64,000 bases of DNA from Acidovorax sp. SUPP3334 (GTDB lineage Bacteria; Pseudomonadota; Gammaproteobacteria; Burkholderiales; Burkholderiaceae_C). This document shows, piece by piece, positions 1-9,526 of the stretch. The stretch is from contig NZ_BQXQ01000017.1 in assembly GCF_030159055.1 (NCBI RefSeq), positions 1 to 64,000 of the forward strand. Reading direction: 5' to 3'. The notes beneath the pieces are model-generated. The model did no database searches, was not told the DNA's origin, and was given only the letters and a program-made list of their open reading frames with translations. The stretch's first letter is position 1. Each line of letters starts with the position of its first letter. The translations under genes were made by a program, and so were the position numbers.

Positions 1-60
1 CCGGGCCTGCAAGGCCCATCATGCACAAGGCGCAGACCGCCGCAGGCCCTCATCACGCAT

Positions 61-423
61 TCAAACGGCTGCTGGCGCCCACTCGTCCCTATTGGGATTC
101 GTCAAACATGGGTTGTGAGAGGCTCCCTTATACCCAGTCCGGGGATCTGGATAGGGCATTCCATAAGCGAATATTTTGGCCTCCGCTGTCTCATTGATCA
201 GCTGCTGACAAACAGATCCATTGCACAGCGCAAAGCTATCTCCTTTGGCCCAAGCCTTCACCTCATAATTCACAACGGTACGCACGAAAAATACAATATC
301 TTCCTGTGACGGCGGCATGGAAGAACAGTTAACACAAAGAAAGCGACCATAATCAGCAGCCAACACCGCAACTGCAATGGAAACGAGGCCCGCAGCCACC
401 ACCTTCCGATTGATTTTCTCCAT
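61..423 (-). CDS. hypothetical small exported or membrane-anchored protein
   Basis: A 120-residue protein that I do not recognise. Residues 8-24 form one hydrophobic stretch after a basic start (MEKINRKVV), which fits an uncleaved signal anchor or a signal peptide. The rest is soluble, with four cysteines (a CVNC pair near residue 30, then C67 and C72 in a CNGSVC run), suggesting disulfides in the periplasm. It starts 3 bases after the stop of the upstream 308-residue gene, so the two are probably translated together. The stretch is AT-richer than the rest of the window, in keeping with an accessory, possibly acquired, gene. No function can be assigned. Confidence 0.55.
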   Translation of the reverse strand: MEKINRKVVAAGLVSIAVAVLAADYGRFLCVNCSSMPPSQEDIVFFVRTVVNYEVKAWAKGDSFALCNGSVCQQLINETAEAKIFAYGMPYPDPRTGYKGASHNPCLTNPNRDEWAPAAV

Positions 424-426
424 GAG

Positions 427-1353
427 TTACTTTCCATTCAATGATTCGATGATTTTTTTCGACTCAGCACGCCCCAACTTGCGCTGCTCTTCAGAAAGTC
501 CCGATTCAGCCCCATTCAGAAAATTACTCTTGAGCAAGGCCTGCCGTTTTGATTCATCGCGACCCGCCAGATAATGCCATGCGTGTGCATAAGCGTAGGA
601 AAGCGTGGGATCGTAAAGATCGCTGAATACCGCATTCGGACGCTCGGGCACAGGTTTGTTGCCGTACACATCGGAAAGGAGCAGCAGAGCACCGATCTGC
701 CCTTGCTGTGCAGCCACGTTCAACCATGAGACTGCCTGCCCCTGCCACTCTTTGACTCTCGGGTGTTCCAGAGTTTGAGGACCAGTGGATGTACCCCATT
801 TTCCCAGGGGCCCCGCTGTGTAGAAAGCCACCATCGCCTCCAAATCCCCGTCTTTCGCCCAACCGCTCAAAATCTCCGAGCGTAGTTCGTAATCAGCATC
901 TGAAAGGCGGGCACACATCTGGCTTTGGGCATGCACTTTGGAATCCAGAGCGGCAGTTTGAGCCGTCACACCCGAACGGCTCTTTTCTGCCACCGCTGCC
1001 TCCCTGTTCAGGTCGGCAGAGGCACAAAAAGAAAGCCCTGCGACGACCTCCTCCTGTATCGGCCGATCTTTTTTACCTTGGCGATATTCAACAACGCCTT
1101 GCCAGACAGGACGCACCGGTGTTTTCAAACCGCTTGCAAGCAATTTGGCACTCACCGACGGAGGGGCATTTTTATCCCCTGAATTGAGGTCGCTGGACGA
1201 ACTGTTCCCTAAATTTTTTTGGGAGGTTTTGCCCAGAGGGGTCGTTTCGGCATATTTACTTGCCGGCAAAACATTCCCCTGCCATCGCACCAAAGCAATG
1301 CCCCCTCCAACAATCAATATTGCACCAATGATAAAAAATGCATTAATCTTCAT
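427..1353 (-). CDS. hypothetical exported protein with Sel1/TPR-like C-terminal half
   Basis: A 308-residue protein with an N-terminal membrane segment (residues 4-23, FFIIGAILIVGGGIALV), a low-complexity Ser/Asn/Lys linker, and a helical second half. Around residues 200-265 short paired helices (SWLNVAAQQGQIGALLLL, then SYAYAHAWHYLAG) look like Sel1-type repeats, which generally mediate protein contacts. No catalytic motif is visible. It lies between a GNAT gene and the 120-residue protein, all on the minus strand in the same AT-richer patch, so the three may form one accessory operon. No clear Shine-Dalgarno precedes the ATG, so the start is less sure than the frame. Confidence 0.6.
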   Translation of the reverse strand: MKINAFFIIGAILIVGGGIALVRWQGNVLPASKYAETTPLGKTSQKNLGNSSSSDLNSGDKNAPPSVSAKLLASGLKTPVRPVWQGVVEYRQGKKDRPIQEEVVAGLSFCASADLNREAAVAEKSRSGVTAQTAALDSKVHAQSQMCARLSDADYELRSEILSGWAKDGDLEAMVAFYTAGPLGKWGTSTGPQTLEHPRVKEWQGQAVSWLNVAAQQGQIGALLLLSDVYGNKPVPERPNAVFSDLYDPTLSYAYAHAWHYLAGRDESKRQALLKSNFLNGAESGLSEEQRKLGRAESKKIIESLNGK

Positions 1354-1475
1354 TCGCGTGCAATTTTATTAATAAATAAAAAATGATTGATTTTATTTCG
1401 TTCTTGCCGCAATTCACCGTACGTCAATTGCTCGACTTCAGCTTCAATGACAAGGGAATTCAAATCATGCCATTT

Positions 1476-1952
1476 TTATTTATCCACCATGATGCGATGC
1501 CCCATCGATTCATTGCGACTTTTTTGAAGGTGGGCCCAACGCTCTGACTCAACCGCCATCTCCGACACGGAAAGTTGTGGCGTGAAGTGAATCCCGGCAC
1601 AACTCAAGCTTCTGGCAAATTTCCAAAATCCACAGGAACTGGCGAGTTCTCTCACGACGGTGATGGGAATTTTGTAATTTTGGGCGAGGAAATTCAGCAA
1701 GGCTGTGCCGTAGCCCTGACGCCGATACGCGCTGAGAATTTCGACGTCATAGACATAGACACGGTCATTCAAAGGAGAGACTGCATAACAAGCCTCTCCT
1801 ACCGCCATTCCCTCGCGATTTTTGATCACGACTTTCACATCCGGATTGGGTGCTGTGAACGTCATATAGTAATTTCTTGTCACATCCATGGTGATCTCTG
1901 GAACATGAGCGAGGCGCTGACGCGCACGCCAGTTGGACAGTAAATTGATCAT
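1476..1952 (-). CDS. GNAT-family N-acetyltransferase
   Basis: A 158-residue protein with the GNAT acetyl-CoA fold: the strand VYVYDVEIL followed by RRQGYGTALLNFL (about residues 77-89), which matches motif A (R/Q-x-x-G-x-G) that binds the pyrophosphate of acetyl-CoA. The substrate cannot be read from the sequence. AGGGAG sits seven bases before the ATG, supporting this start. Its cysteines (C55, C107, C118) and modest GC set it apart from neighbouring core genes. It leads the three-gene minus-strand accessory patch; a shared function with the two downstream genes is only inferred from position. Confidence 0.75.
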   Translation of the reverse strand: MINLLSNWRARQRLAHVPEITMDVTRNYYMTFTAPNPDVKVVIKNREGMAVGEACYAVSPLNDRVYVYDVEILSAYRRQGYGTALLNFLAQNYKIPITVVRELASSCGFWKFARSLSCAGIHFTPQLSVSEMAVESERWAHLQKSRNESMGHRIMVDK

Positions 1953-2372
1953 TTTTATTCTCCCTATAATTTATTTAAATACCGGAAAAAATTCGAATCC
2001 CATCAAGCCCCACGGGCATTTTTCAGAGGGTTCAAAAAAGATAAGCTGGATGACTTTAGCGATTTGCGTTTCGCCCGTACAGGCAATTTGTTGCAAACCG
2101 TTTTTTTTATTGAAATCGTTCTGGCTCGATAACCGAAACCACGCAGGTGGGTCATGGGGCGATATTTCGGAATCCTCTCGGCAACGTCCGAGGCAGCCGT
2201 GCCACGGAAAGCATCGGCCCTTATCGACTGGTGCCAAGGTTTCCATCACCAGGATGGAGCGCAGAACGTGAGCAGATAGCCGGCGCACCCATCGCAAGGC
2301 GCATCAATGCATGACTACCGTCGTTTTTCCCTGAGCCGCAACCCGGAGAAAAGCCGCGCCTATTTCGAAAGG
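1953..2372. other. gene-poor gap beside the accessory patch
   Basis: About 420 bases with no gene I can support. The left part is AT-rich and carries the Shine-Dalgarno and presumably the promoter of the GNAT gene. A 108-codon open frame on the minus strand (2297 to 1971) has no ribosome site, no recognisable domain and mixed composition, so I treat it as chance. The base composition changes towards the GC-rich chromosome at about 2150-2300, which may mark the edge of inserted DNA; I see no integrase, tRNA or flanking repeat there. Confidence 0.5.
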
Positions 2373-2999
2373 CTAGCGGCCCGCGATCATCTTGAGGCCC
2401 AGCCCCAAGAACACCGTGCCGGCCACCCGGTCCAGCCACAGGCCGGCGCGGGGCCGGCGGTTCAGCCAGGCACCGATGGCGCCGGCAAAGTAACCGAGCA
2501 GCCCGAACAGCAACGCCGCCTGCAGCGTGAAGACGAGCCCCAGCAGGCCCAGCTGCAGTGCGACGTTGCCTTGCGCAGGCACCACGAACTGCGGCAGGAA
2601 CGACAGGAAGAACAGCACCACCTTCGGGTTGATCGCATTGGCGAGCATGCCCTTGAAGAACAGGTTCCCGAGCGATTGCGCCGGTGCGCCCGAGGCATCG
2701 ACGCGGCTGGCGCCGGGGCTGCGCAGCGCCTGAATGCCCAGCCAGATCAGATACGCACCGCCCAGCCACCGCAACCCCGTGAAGGCGACGGGCGACGCGG
2801 CGATCAGCGCGCTCACTCCCACCACGGCCAGCAGCGTGTGGCTCAGGCACCCCAGCGCGCAACCCAGGCCGAACACGATGCCCTGCCATCGCCCCCGGGA
2901 CATGCCCATGCCCAGCACGAGCAGGTTGTCAGGGCCGGGCGTGGCCGTGATGAGCACGGCGGTCAAAAGGAAAGCAAGCAGCTGGGCGAATGTGAGCAT
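2373..2999 (-). CDS. LysE/RhtB-family amino acid exporter
   Basis: A 208-residue inner-membrane protein of the LysE/RhtB superfamily, which exports amino acids or derivatives such as homoserine and threonine. The family signature TPGPDN lies near residues 20-25 after the first membrane helix, followed by the usual GxxFGLGC-type small-residue helix and a total of about six hydrophobic segments ending in GLGLKMIAGR. The length is typical (about 205). I chose the ATG leading into MLTFAQLL because the longer open frame adds a basic, non-homologous extension. The substrate is not predictable. A strong terminator upstream (3076-3104) separates it from the aldehyde dehydrogenase. Confidence 0.88.
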   Translation of the reverse strand: MLTFAQLLAFLLTAVLITATPGPDNLLVLGMGMSRGRWQGIVFGLGCALGCLSHTLLAVVGVSALIAASPVAFTGLRWLGGAYLIWLGIQALRSPGASRVDASGAPAQSLGNLFFKGMLANAINPKVVLFFLSFLPQFVVPAQGNVALQLGLLGLVFTLQAALLFGLLGYFAGAIGAWLNRRPRAGLWLDRVAGTVFLGLGLKMIAGR

Positions 3000-3075
3000 C
3001 GGGCCATGATATTCGCGCCTCGCCCCTGCCAGCCGGTGGCGGACTGCGCAGGGCTGAGACACCGCCTGCCCACCC

Positions 3076-3104
3076 AAAAAAAGGCCGCGCTGTGCAGCGC
3101 GGCC
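3076..3104 (-). terminator. intrinsic terminator after the aldehyde dehydrogenase gene
   Basis: A perfect inverted repeat with 10-base arms (GGCCGCGCTG and CAGCGCGGCC, 2-base loop) is followed on the minus strand by seven T. It lies about 20 bases after the dehydrogenase stop codon and before the LysE gene, so it ends the minus-strand transcript from 4561. Confidence 0.85.
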
Positions 3105-3124
3105 ATGTCACTCGCCAGCGGCGA

Positions 3125-4561
3125 TCACACGTTCATGATCGACACGAGGCGCGTGTTCAAGTGGGCTTCCACCGCTTCGGAACCGCCTTCGGAGCCGTAG
3201 CCCGAATCCTTCAGGCCGCCGAAGGGCAGTTCGGCCGCAGGCGCGGCAGGCTGGTTGATCCACAGCATGCCCACTTCCAGGCGCTGCGACAGCAGGTGCG
3301 CGTTCTTGAGCGAGCGCGTGAAAGCGTAGCCGGCCAGGCCGAACGGCAGGCGGTTGGCTTCGGCGATGGCGTCTTCGATCTTCTCGAAACCGCGCACCGC
3401 GGCCACGGGGCCGAAGGGCTCTTCGTTGAAGATGCGGGCCGACAGCGGCACGTCGTTCAGCACGGTCGGCTGGAAGAAGTTGCCTTCGGTGCCGATGCGT
3501 TCGCCGCCGGTGGCCAGTTGCGCGCCCTGCTGCACCGCGTCGGCCATCAGGTCGGCCATGGCGGTGATGCGGCGCGGGTTGGCCAGCGGGCCCATCTGGG
3601 TACCGTCGGCCATGCCGTTGCCCACCTTGAGGCCCTGCGCGTGGCGCGACAGCGCGGCCACGAACTCGGCACGGATGCTTTCATGCACCAGGAACCGCGT
3701 GGGCGAAATGCACACCTGGCCCGCGTTGCGGAACTTGGCGCCGCCGGCGGCCTTGATGGCCAGTTCGACATCGGCGTCTTCCGCCACGATCACCGGAGCG
3801 TGGCCGCCCAGTTCCATGGTCACGCGCTTCATGTGCTTGCCGGCGAGGGCCGCCAATTGCTTGCCCACGGGCGTGGAGCCGGTGAAGGTCACCTTGCGGA
3901 TGATCGGGTGCGGGATGAGGTAGTTGGAGATTTCGGCCGGATCGCCATAGACCAGGCCCACCGTACCGGCCGGCACGCCCGCGTCCGCGAAAGCGCGGAT
4001 CAGTTCAGCCGGGCTGGCCGGGGTTTCTTCCGGCGCCTTCACGAGGATCGAGCAGCCGGCCGACAGGGCGGCCGCCAGCTTGCGCACCACCTGGTTGATC
4101 GGAAAGTTCCAGGGCGTGAAAGCCGCCACGGGGCCCACGGGGTCCTTCACGACCATCTGGCGCGCGGCCAGGTTGCGGGACGGCACGATGCGGCCGTACA
4201 CGCGCTGCGATTCGTCGGCGAACCACTCGATGATGTCGGCGGAGGCCATGGTCTCCATGCGGGCCTCGGCCAGGGGCTTGCCCTGCTCCTGCACCATGAT
4301 CGCGGCGATGGCGTCAGCGCGTTCGCGCATCAGGGCGGCGGCGCGGCGCATGGTCTTGGCGCGGTCCACCGCGGGAATGTCGCGCCAGGCTTCGAAGCCC
4401 TTTTGCGCGGCTTCCAGGGCACGGTCCAGGTCGGCCTTGCCGGCATGCGCCACGCGCCCGATCTCCTTGCCGGTGGCGGGGTTGTGCACGGCGATGGACT
4501 TGCCGTCGGCGGCGTCCTGCCACTGGCCTGCGATGAAAAGGCGGGTGCTGGGGTAACTCAT
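3125..4561 (-). CDS. NAD(P)-dependent aldehyde dehydrogenase, succinate-semialdehyde dehydrogenase-like
   Basis: A 478-residue soluble aldehyde dehydrogenase oxidising an aldehyde to its acid with NAD(P)+. Catalytic features are complete: N152 in FTPWNFP, the cofactor loop FTGSTPVGK (226-234), general base E250 in MELGGHAP and nucleophile C284 in [10 protein letters not shown]. The closest group by motif is succinate-semialdehyde/glutarate-semialdehyde dehydrogenase, but the CISP context differs from the common CVCAN of GabD, so the substrate is left open. The start MSYPSTRLF gives normal family length; an open extension upstream is not conserved-looking. The gene stands alone between the RND operon and the LysE gene. 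Confidence 0.88.
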   Translation of the reverse strand: MSYPSTRLFIAGQWQDAADGKSIAVHNPATGKEIGRVAHAGKADLDRALEAAQKGFEAWRDIPAVDRAKTMRRAAALMRERADAIAAIMVQEQGKPLAEARMETMASADIIEWFADESQRVYGRIVPSRNLAARQMVVKDPVGPVAAFTPWNFPINQVVRKLAAALSAGCSILVKAPEETPASPAELIRAFADAGVPAGTVGLVYGDPAEISNYLIPHPIIRKVTFTGSTPVGKQLAALAGKHMKRVTMELGGHAPVIVAEDADVELAIKAAGGAKFRNAGQVCISPTRFLVHESIRAEFVAALSRHAQGLKVGNGMADGTQMGPLANPRRITAMADLMADAVQQGAQLATGGERIGTEGNFFQPTVLNDVPLSARIFNEEPFGPVAAVRGFEKIEDAIAEANRLPFGLAGYAFTRSLKNAHLLSQRLEVGMLWINQPAAPAAELPFGGLKDSGYGSEGGSEAVEAHLNTRLVSIMNV

Positions 4562-4747
4562 TGTGTGAATGCTCCTGCTGACTGGATGGGTGAAAAGAAG
4601 GGGCGAACCCTGCCGCGGGCGCCGAGGCCGCGCGGCAGCAACGGGCAACTATAGGCCCGTTCGCCCAGGCGTGCAGCCCGTCGGGAGACACCCGCGGCGG
4701 CCGTGTGGGAGCAGCCCTCGAAGCCCGCCGCCGCGGCCTTGCACCGG

Positions 4748-6232
4748 TCAGGGCCGCGCGGCGGCCACCTGCGCCGGGGCATCTCCCCAGCCACCGCCCA
4801 GCGCGCGAATGAGCCCCACCGTCGCCGTGTATTGCGCGGTGCGCACCTGCAGCGCCTGGCGGCGGTTGCGCAGTTCGCTGCGGCGCGCGTCCAGCAGTTC
4901 GAGCTGGCTCACCAGGCCGTTTCGGTAGCGCGAGTCCGACAGCTGGGTCGCCCGCGCGGCGGCCTGCACGGCGCGGCTCTGGGCTTCGGCCTGGCCTGCC
5001 AGCAGGCGCAGTGCGCCCAGTTGGTCCTCCACCTCGCGGAACGCCGTGAGCACCTGGCCGCGGTGCGCTGCCAGTGCGCCTTCCAGCCGGGCGCGGGCGC
5101 CCTCTTCCTGCGCGGCGCGCTGGCCGCCGTCGAAGATCGGCAGCGACAGCAGCGCGCCGATGCCCCACGAGCGGGCCGACCACTTGAAGAGGTCGCCCAA
5201 CTCGGGCGAGGCATAGCCGCCATTGCCGGTCAGCGTGACGGCCGGAAACCAGGCCGCCTGCGCCACGCCCACGCGCGCCTGCGCCGCGAGCACCGAGGCC
5301 TGCGCCGCCGACACGTCGGGCCGGCGTGCCAGCACCGTGCCGGGCACGCCGGCGGGAATCACCGGCAGCACGGCTTCGCCAGCCGTGCCTGTACCGGCGG
5401 CGGGCGCCACGGTGAAGCCGCTGGCCACATCGCCCACCAGCACCGCCAGGGCGTTGTTCAGCAGCACCTGCTGGCGCTCCAGCGCCAGCGCTTCGGACTC
5501 GGTGGCGGCCACTTCCGTCTGCACGCGCGCCACGTCCAGCTCGGCCACGTCGCCGGCCTGGTAGCGCCGCTGCGTGAGGCGCAGCGTGTCGCGGTAGGCG
5601 GCCATGCTTTCCTCCAGCAGCGTGCGCTCGGCCTGCACCGAGCGCCATTGCAGATAGGTCTGCGCCACATCGGCCTGCACCATGAGCCGCGTGCTCTGCA
5701 GCAGCGCGTCGCGTGCCTGCGCGTCGAGCCGCGCGGCGTCGCTGGCCTGCGACAGGCGACCGAACAGGTCGAGTTCGTACGACACGTTCAGGCCGGCCGT
5801 GGCCAACGTGGCCGGCACCGGGCCGCCCGTCGCGGTGTTGGCGCCCGCCTGGCGCGAAACGCCCGTGGACACGCCGACCTGCGGGGCGCGATTGGCATCG
5901 GCCGAGCGCAGCAGCGCACGGGCTTCTGCCAGCCGCGCGGCGGCCTCCTGCACGGTGGTGTTGCCGCGGCCGGCACGTTCCACCAGGCCATTCAGCACCG
6001 GGTCCTGAAAGCCCAGCCACCATTCGCCGCGCGGCTGCGCTTCGGCAGGGGGTGCCGTGGTCCAGGACCGCGCACCGTCGGCCTCGCTGAACGTGGCCGG
6101 CACGGCCACGCCGCCATGCTCGGGTGCGGGGGCGACCGGGCTGCTCATGCAGCCGGCCAGCACCAGGGCTGCGGCCAGCGGCACCAGGCGCGACCAGGAC
6201 GGCATAAAAATCGACTTCATGGGGGCAGTCAT
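4748..6232 (-). CDS. RND efflux outer-membrane factor lipoprotein (OprM/NodT type)
   Basis: A 494-residue TolC-family channel that carries substrates across the outer membrane for a tripartite RND pump. It has a lipoprotein signal with lipobox LAGC (cysteine near residue 28), then the duplicated helical-hairpin architecture of the NodT family, with recurrent ExxLxxxA coiled-coil blocks and the typical ARRPDVSAAQASVLAAQARVG-like joint split over residues 300-325. AAGGAG lies seven bases before the chosen ATG (MTAPMKSIF). It is the last gene of the operon and starts 20 bases after the permease stop. It is intact although the permease upstream is not. Confidence 0.9.
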   Translation of the reverse strand: MTAPMKSIFMPSWSRLVPLAAALVLAGCMSSPVAPAPEHGGVAVPATFSEADGARSWTTAPPAEAQPRGEWWLGFQDPVLNGLVERAGRGNTTVQEAAARLAEARALLRSADANRAPQVGVSTGVSRQAGANTATGGPVPATLATAGLNVSYELDLFGRLSQASDAARLDAQARDALLQSTRLMVQADVAQTYLQWRSVQAERTLLEESMAAYRDTLRLTQRRYQAGDVAELDVARVQTEVAATESEALALERQQVLLNNALAVLVGDVASGFTVAPAAGTGTAGEAVLPVIPAGVPGTVLARRPDVSAAQASVLAAQARVGVAQAAWFPAVTLTGNGGYASPELGDLFKWSARSWGIGALLSLPIFDGGQRAAQEEGARARLEGALAAHRGQVLTAFREVEDQLGALRLLAGQAEAQSRAVQAAARATQLSDSRYRNGLVSQLELLDARRSELRNRRQALQVRTAQYTATVGLIRALGGGWGDAPAQVAAARP

Positions 6233-6252
6233 TGCAAGACTCCTTCGCTCGC

Positions 6253-9200
6253 TCATTCGTCATGCCCGCGTGGCGATGCCAGCACGGGGTGGGCCACGGC
6301 GCCGGGACCGGCCCCGGGAGCACCGGACGTACCGGTCAGGGGCGCGGTGTGGCTGCCGTGCTGCTGCAGCGGCCGGTTGCCGGCCAGGCGGCGCAGCACC
6401 ACGTAGAACACCGGCGTGAGGAACAGGCCGAAGGCCGTCACCCCGATCATTCCGGCGAAAACCGCCACGCCCATGGCGCTGCGCATTTCGGCGCCCGCGC
6501 CGGTGGACAGCACCAGCGGCAGCACGCCCATCACGAACGCCAGCGACGTCATCAAGATGGGGCGCAGCCGCAGGCGGCTGGCCTCGATGGCGGCCTGCAC
6601 CGGCGTGCGGCCGGCAAACTCCAGCTCGCGGGCGAACTCCACGATCAAGATCGCGTTTTTCGCGGACAGCCCCACCAGCACGATGAGCCCGATCTGCGTG
6701 AACACGTTGTTGTCGCCGCCGCTCAGCCACACGCCCGTCATCGCGGCCAGCAGGCCCATCGGCACGATCAGGATGATGGCGATGGGCAGCGTCAGGCTCT
6801 CGTACTGCGCGGCCAGCACCAGGAACACCAGCAGGATGGCGATGGGGAACACCAGCACGGCGGAATTGCCGGCCAGGATTTCCTGGTAGGTCAGCTCAGT
6901 CCATTCGAAGCTGATGCCCTGCGGCAGCGTCTCGGCGGCGATGCGCTCGATGGCGGCCTGCGCCTGGCCCGACGAGAAGCCGGGCGCGGGCCCACCGTTC
7001 ACATCGGCCGACAGGAAGCCGTTGTAGCGCATGGCGCGCTCGGGGCCGAAGCTGGGTTCGAGCTTCATCAGCGCCGACAGCGGCACCATCTCGCCCGTGG
7101 TCGATCGCACCTTGAGCAGGCCCACGTCCTCGGCCCGCGCGCGGTAGGCCGCATCGGCCTGTACACGCACGCTGTACGTGCGGCCGAACTGGTTGAAGTC
7201 GTTGGCATACAGGCTGCCCAGGTAGATCTGCAGCGTCTCGAAGATGTCGGTCACCGGCACGCCCAGTTGCCGCGCCTTGGTGCGGTCGATGTTGGCGTAC
7301 AGCTGCGGCACGTTGACCTGCCAGCTCGTGAACAGGCCCGCGAGTTCCGGCGTCTGGTACGCCTTGCCCATGAAGGACTTCACGGCGGCGTCCATGGCTT
7401 CGTAGCCCAGCGAGGCGCGGTCTTCGATCTGCAGCTTGAAGCCGCCCGTGGTGCCCAGGCCCGCCACGGGGGGCGGCGGGAACATGGCGATGAACGCGTC
7501 CTGGATGCTGCCGAAAGCCTGGTTCAACTGCCCCGCCACGGCGCCGCCGCTCTGGTCTGCGCGGTGGCGCTCGGCGAAGGGCTTCAGCGTGACGAACACG
7601 ATGCCGGAGTTGGAGCTGTTGGTGAAGCCGTTGATCGACAGGCCCGGGAAGGCGATGGCGTCTTCCACGTTGGGGTTCTTCTTGACGATCTCGCCCATGC
7701 GGCGGATCACGTCTTCGGTGCGGTCCAGCGTGGCGCCGTCGGGCAGCTGCGCGAAGCCCACCAGGTACTGCTTGTCCTGCGCGGGCACGAAGCCGCCCGG
7801 CACGATCTTGAACAGGCCCCAGGTGGCTGCCACCAGTGCGGCGTAGATGACCAGCATCAGCGCCTTGCGGCCGATGACGCGCTTGACGCCGCCGCTGTAG
7901 GCTTCGGAGCCGCGGTGGAACACGCTGTTGAAGCGGCGAAAGAACCCGCCCAGCACCTTGTCCATGCCGCGCGTCAGAGCGTCTTTCGGCTCATGGTGGC
8001 CCTTGAGCAGCAGTGCGCTGAGCGCGGGCGACAGGGTCAGCGAATTGATCGCCGAGATCACCGTGGAGATCGCGATGGTCACCGCGAACTGGCGGTAGAA
8101 CTGGCCCGTGAGCCCGCTGATGAAGGCCAGCGGCACGAACACCGCCACCAGCACCAGCGCGATGGCGATGATGGGGCCGGACACTTCGCGCATGGCCTGG
8201 TACGTTGCCTCGCGCGGGGTCAGGCCCGCCCCGATGTTGCGCTCCACGTTCTCCACCACCACGATGGCGTCGTCCACCACGATGCCGATGGCCAGCACCA
8301 GACCGAACAGGCTCAAAGCGTTGATCGAAAAGCCCAGCAAATGCAGCACGGCGAACGTGCCCACCACCGACACCGGCACGGCCAGCAGCGGAATGATGGA
8401 GGCGCGCCAGGTCTGAAGGAACAGAATCACCACGACCACCACCAGCGCCACGGCCTCCAGCAAGGTCTGGATGACCGACTTGATCGAGGCGCGCACGAAT
8501 TGCGTCGGGTCTTAGGCGATGCGGAACTCCACGCCCTCGGGCATGTTCTTTTGCAGCTCGGCCATCGTCTTGCGCACGTTGGCCGAGATGTCCAGCGCGT
8601 TGGAGCCCGGCGCCTGGAACACGCCCATGCCCACGGCCGGGTCGTTGTTGAGCAGCGAACGCAGTGAGTAGTCGGCCGCGCCCAGTTCCAGCCGGGCCAC
8701 GTCGCGCAGGCGCGTCACCGCACCGTCGCTGCCCGTCTTGACGATGATGTCGCCGAACTCCTCTTCCGTCGTGAGGCGCCCTTGCGCGTTGATGGACAAC
8801 TGCATGTCCACGCCCTTCAAGCCGGGCGACTGGCCCACCACGCCGGCGGCGGCCTGCACGTTCTGGCCACGGATGGCGGCCACCACATCGGCTGCGGACA
8901 GGCCGCGCTGCGCGACCTTCTGCGGGTCGAGCCAGGCGCGCATCGAATAGTCGCCGCCGCCGAAGATCTGCACCTGGCCCACGCCGGTGATGCGGGCGAG
9001 CCGGTCCTTCACGTTGAGCACGGCGTAGTTGCGCAAATAGTCGATGCCGTAGCGTCCGTTGGGCGAGACCATGTGCACGACCATGGTGAGGTCGGGCGCG
9101 CTCTTGACCGTGGTGACGCCCAGGCGGCGCACTTCCTCGGGCAGGCGCGGCTCGGCCTGCGAAACACGGTTTTGCACCAGTTGCTGCGCCTTGTCGGGGT

Positions 9201-9501
9201 CGGTGCCCAGCGCGAAGGTCACGGTCAGCGTCATCACGCCGTCGGTCGTGGCCTGGCTGCCCATGTAGAGCATGCCTTCCACGCCGTTGATGGATTCCTC
9301 CAGCGGCGTGGCCACGGTTTCGGCGATCACCTTGGGGTTTGCGCCCGGATACTGGGCGCGCACCACCACGGAAGGCGGTGCGACCTCGGGGTATTCCGAG
9401 ATCGGCAGCGCGCGCAGCGCGATCAGCCCGGACAGGAAGATGAGCACCGACAGCACCCCGGCAAAAATCGGGCGGTCGATGAAAAAGCGGGAGAGATTCA
9501 T
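6253..9501 (-). pseudogene. RND efflux permease (HAE1/AcrB type) interrupted by an in-frame TAA
   Basis: The full reading frame would encode a proton-driven inner-membrane drug exporter of about 1080 residues. It opens with MNLSRFFIDRPIFAGVLS and runs through the first periplasmic porter region to PEGVEFRIA, then meets TAA at 8514-8512. The same frame continues at once with DPTQFVRASIKSVIQTLLEA, where homologues read RIAYDPTQFV, so one Tyr codon (TAT or TAC) has become TAA. No bases are lost. The rest is intact to the end, including transmembrane helices, the LGFSINALSLFGLVLAIG region and VVDDAIVVVENV with its proton-relay aspartates. A GTG at 8496 could restart but has no ribosome site. Either a real nonsense mutation or a sequencing error. 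Confidence 0.87.
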
Positions 9502-9526
9502 GGCGTTCTTTCTTGGCGCTCCGCGA

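Noticed and set aside
1971..2297. 108-codon minus-strand open frame in the gap
   Set aside because: No ribosome site, no domain and a composition that shifts along its length; probably a chance open frame.
2307..4654. Long plus-strand open frames opposite LysE and the aldehyde dehydrogenase
   Set aside because: Low-complexity His/Arg/Gln-rich translations, typical of antisense shadows in GC-rich coding DNA.
8496..8512. Restart of the permease from GTG 8496 as an independent 747-residue protein
   Set aside because: No ribosome site and no start in homologues; a restart would lack the first helix and part of the porter domain.
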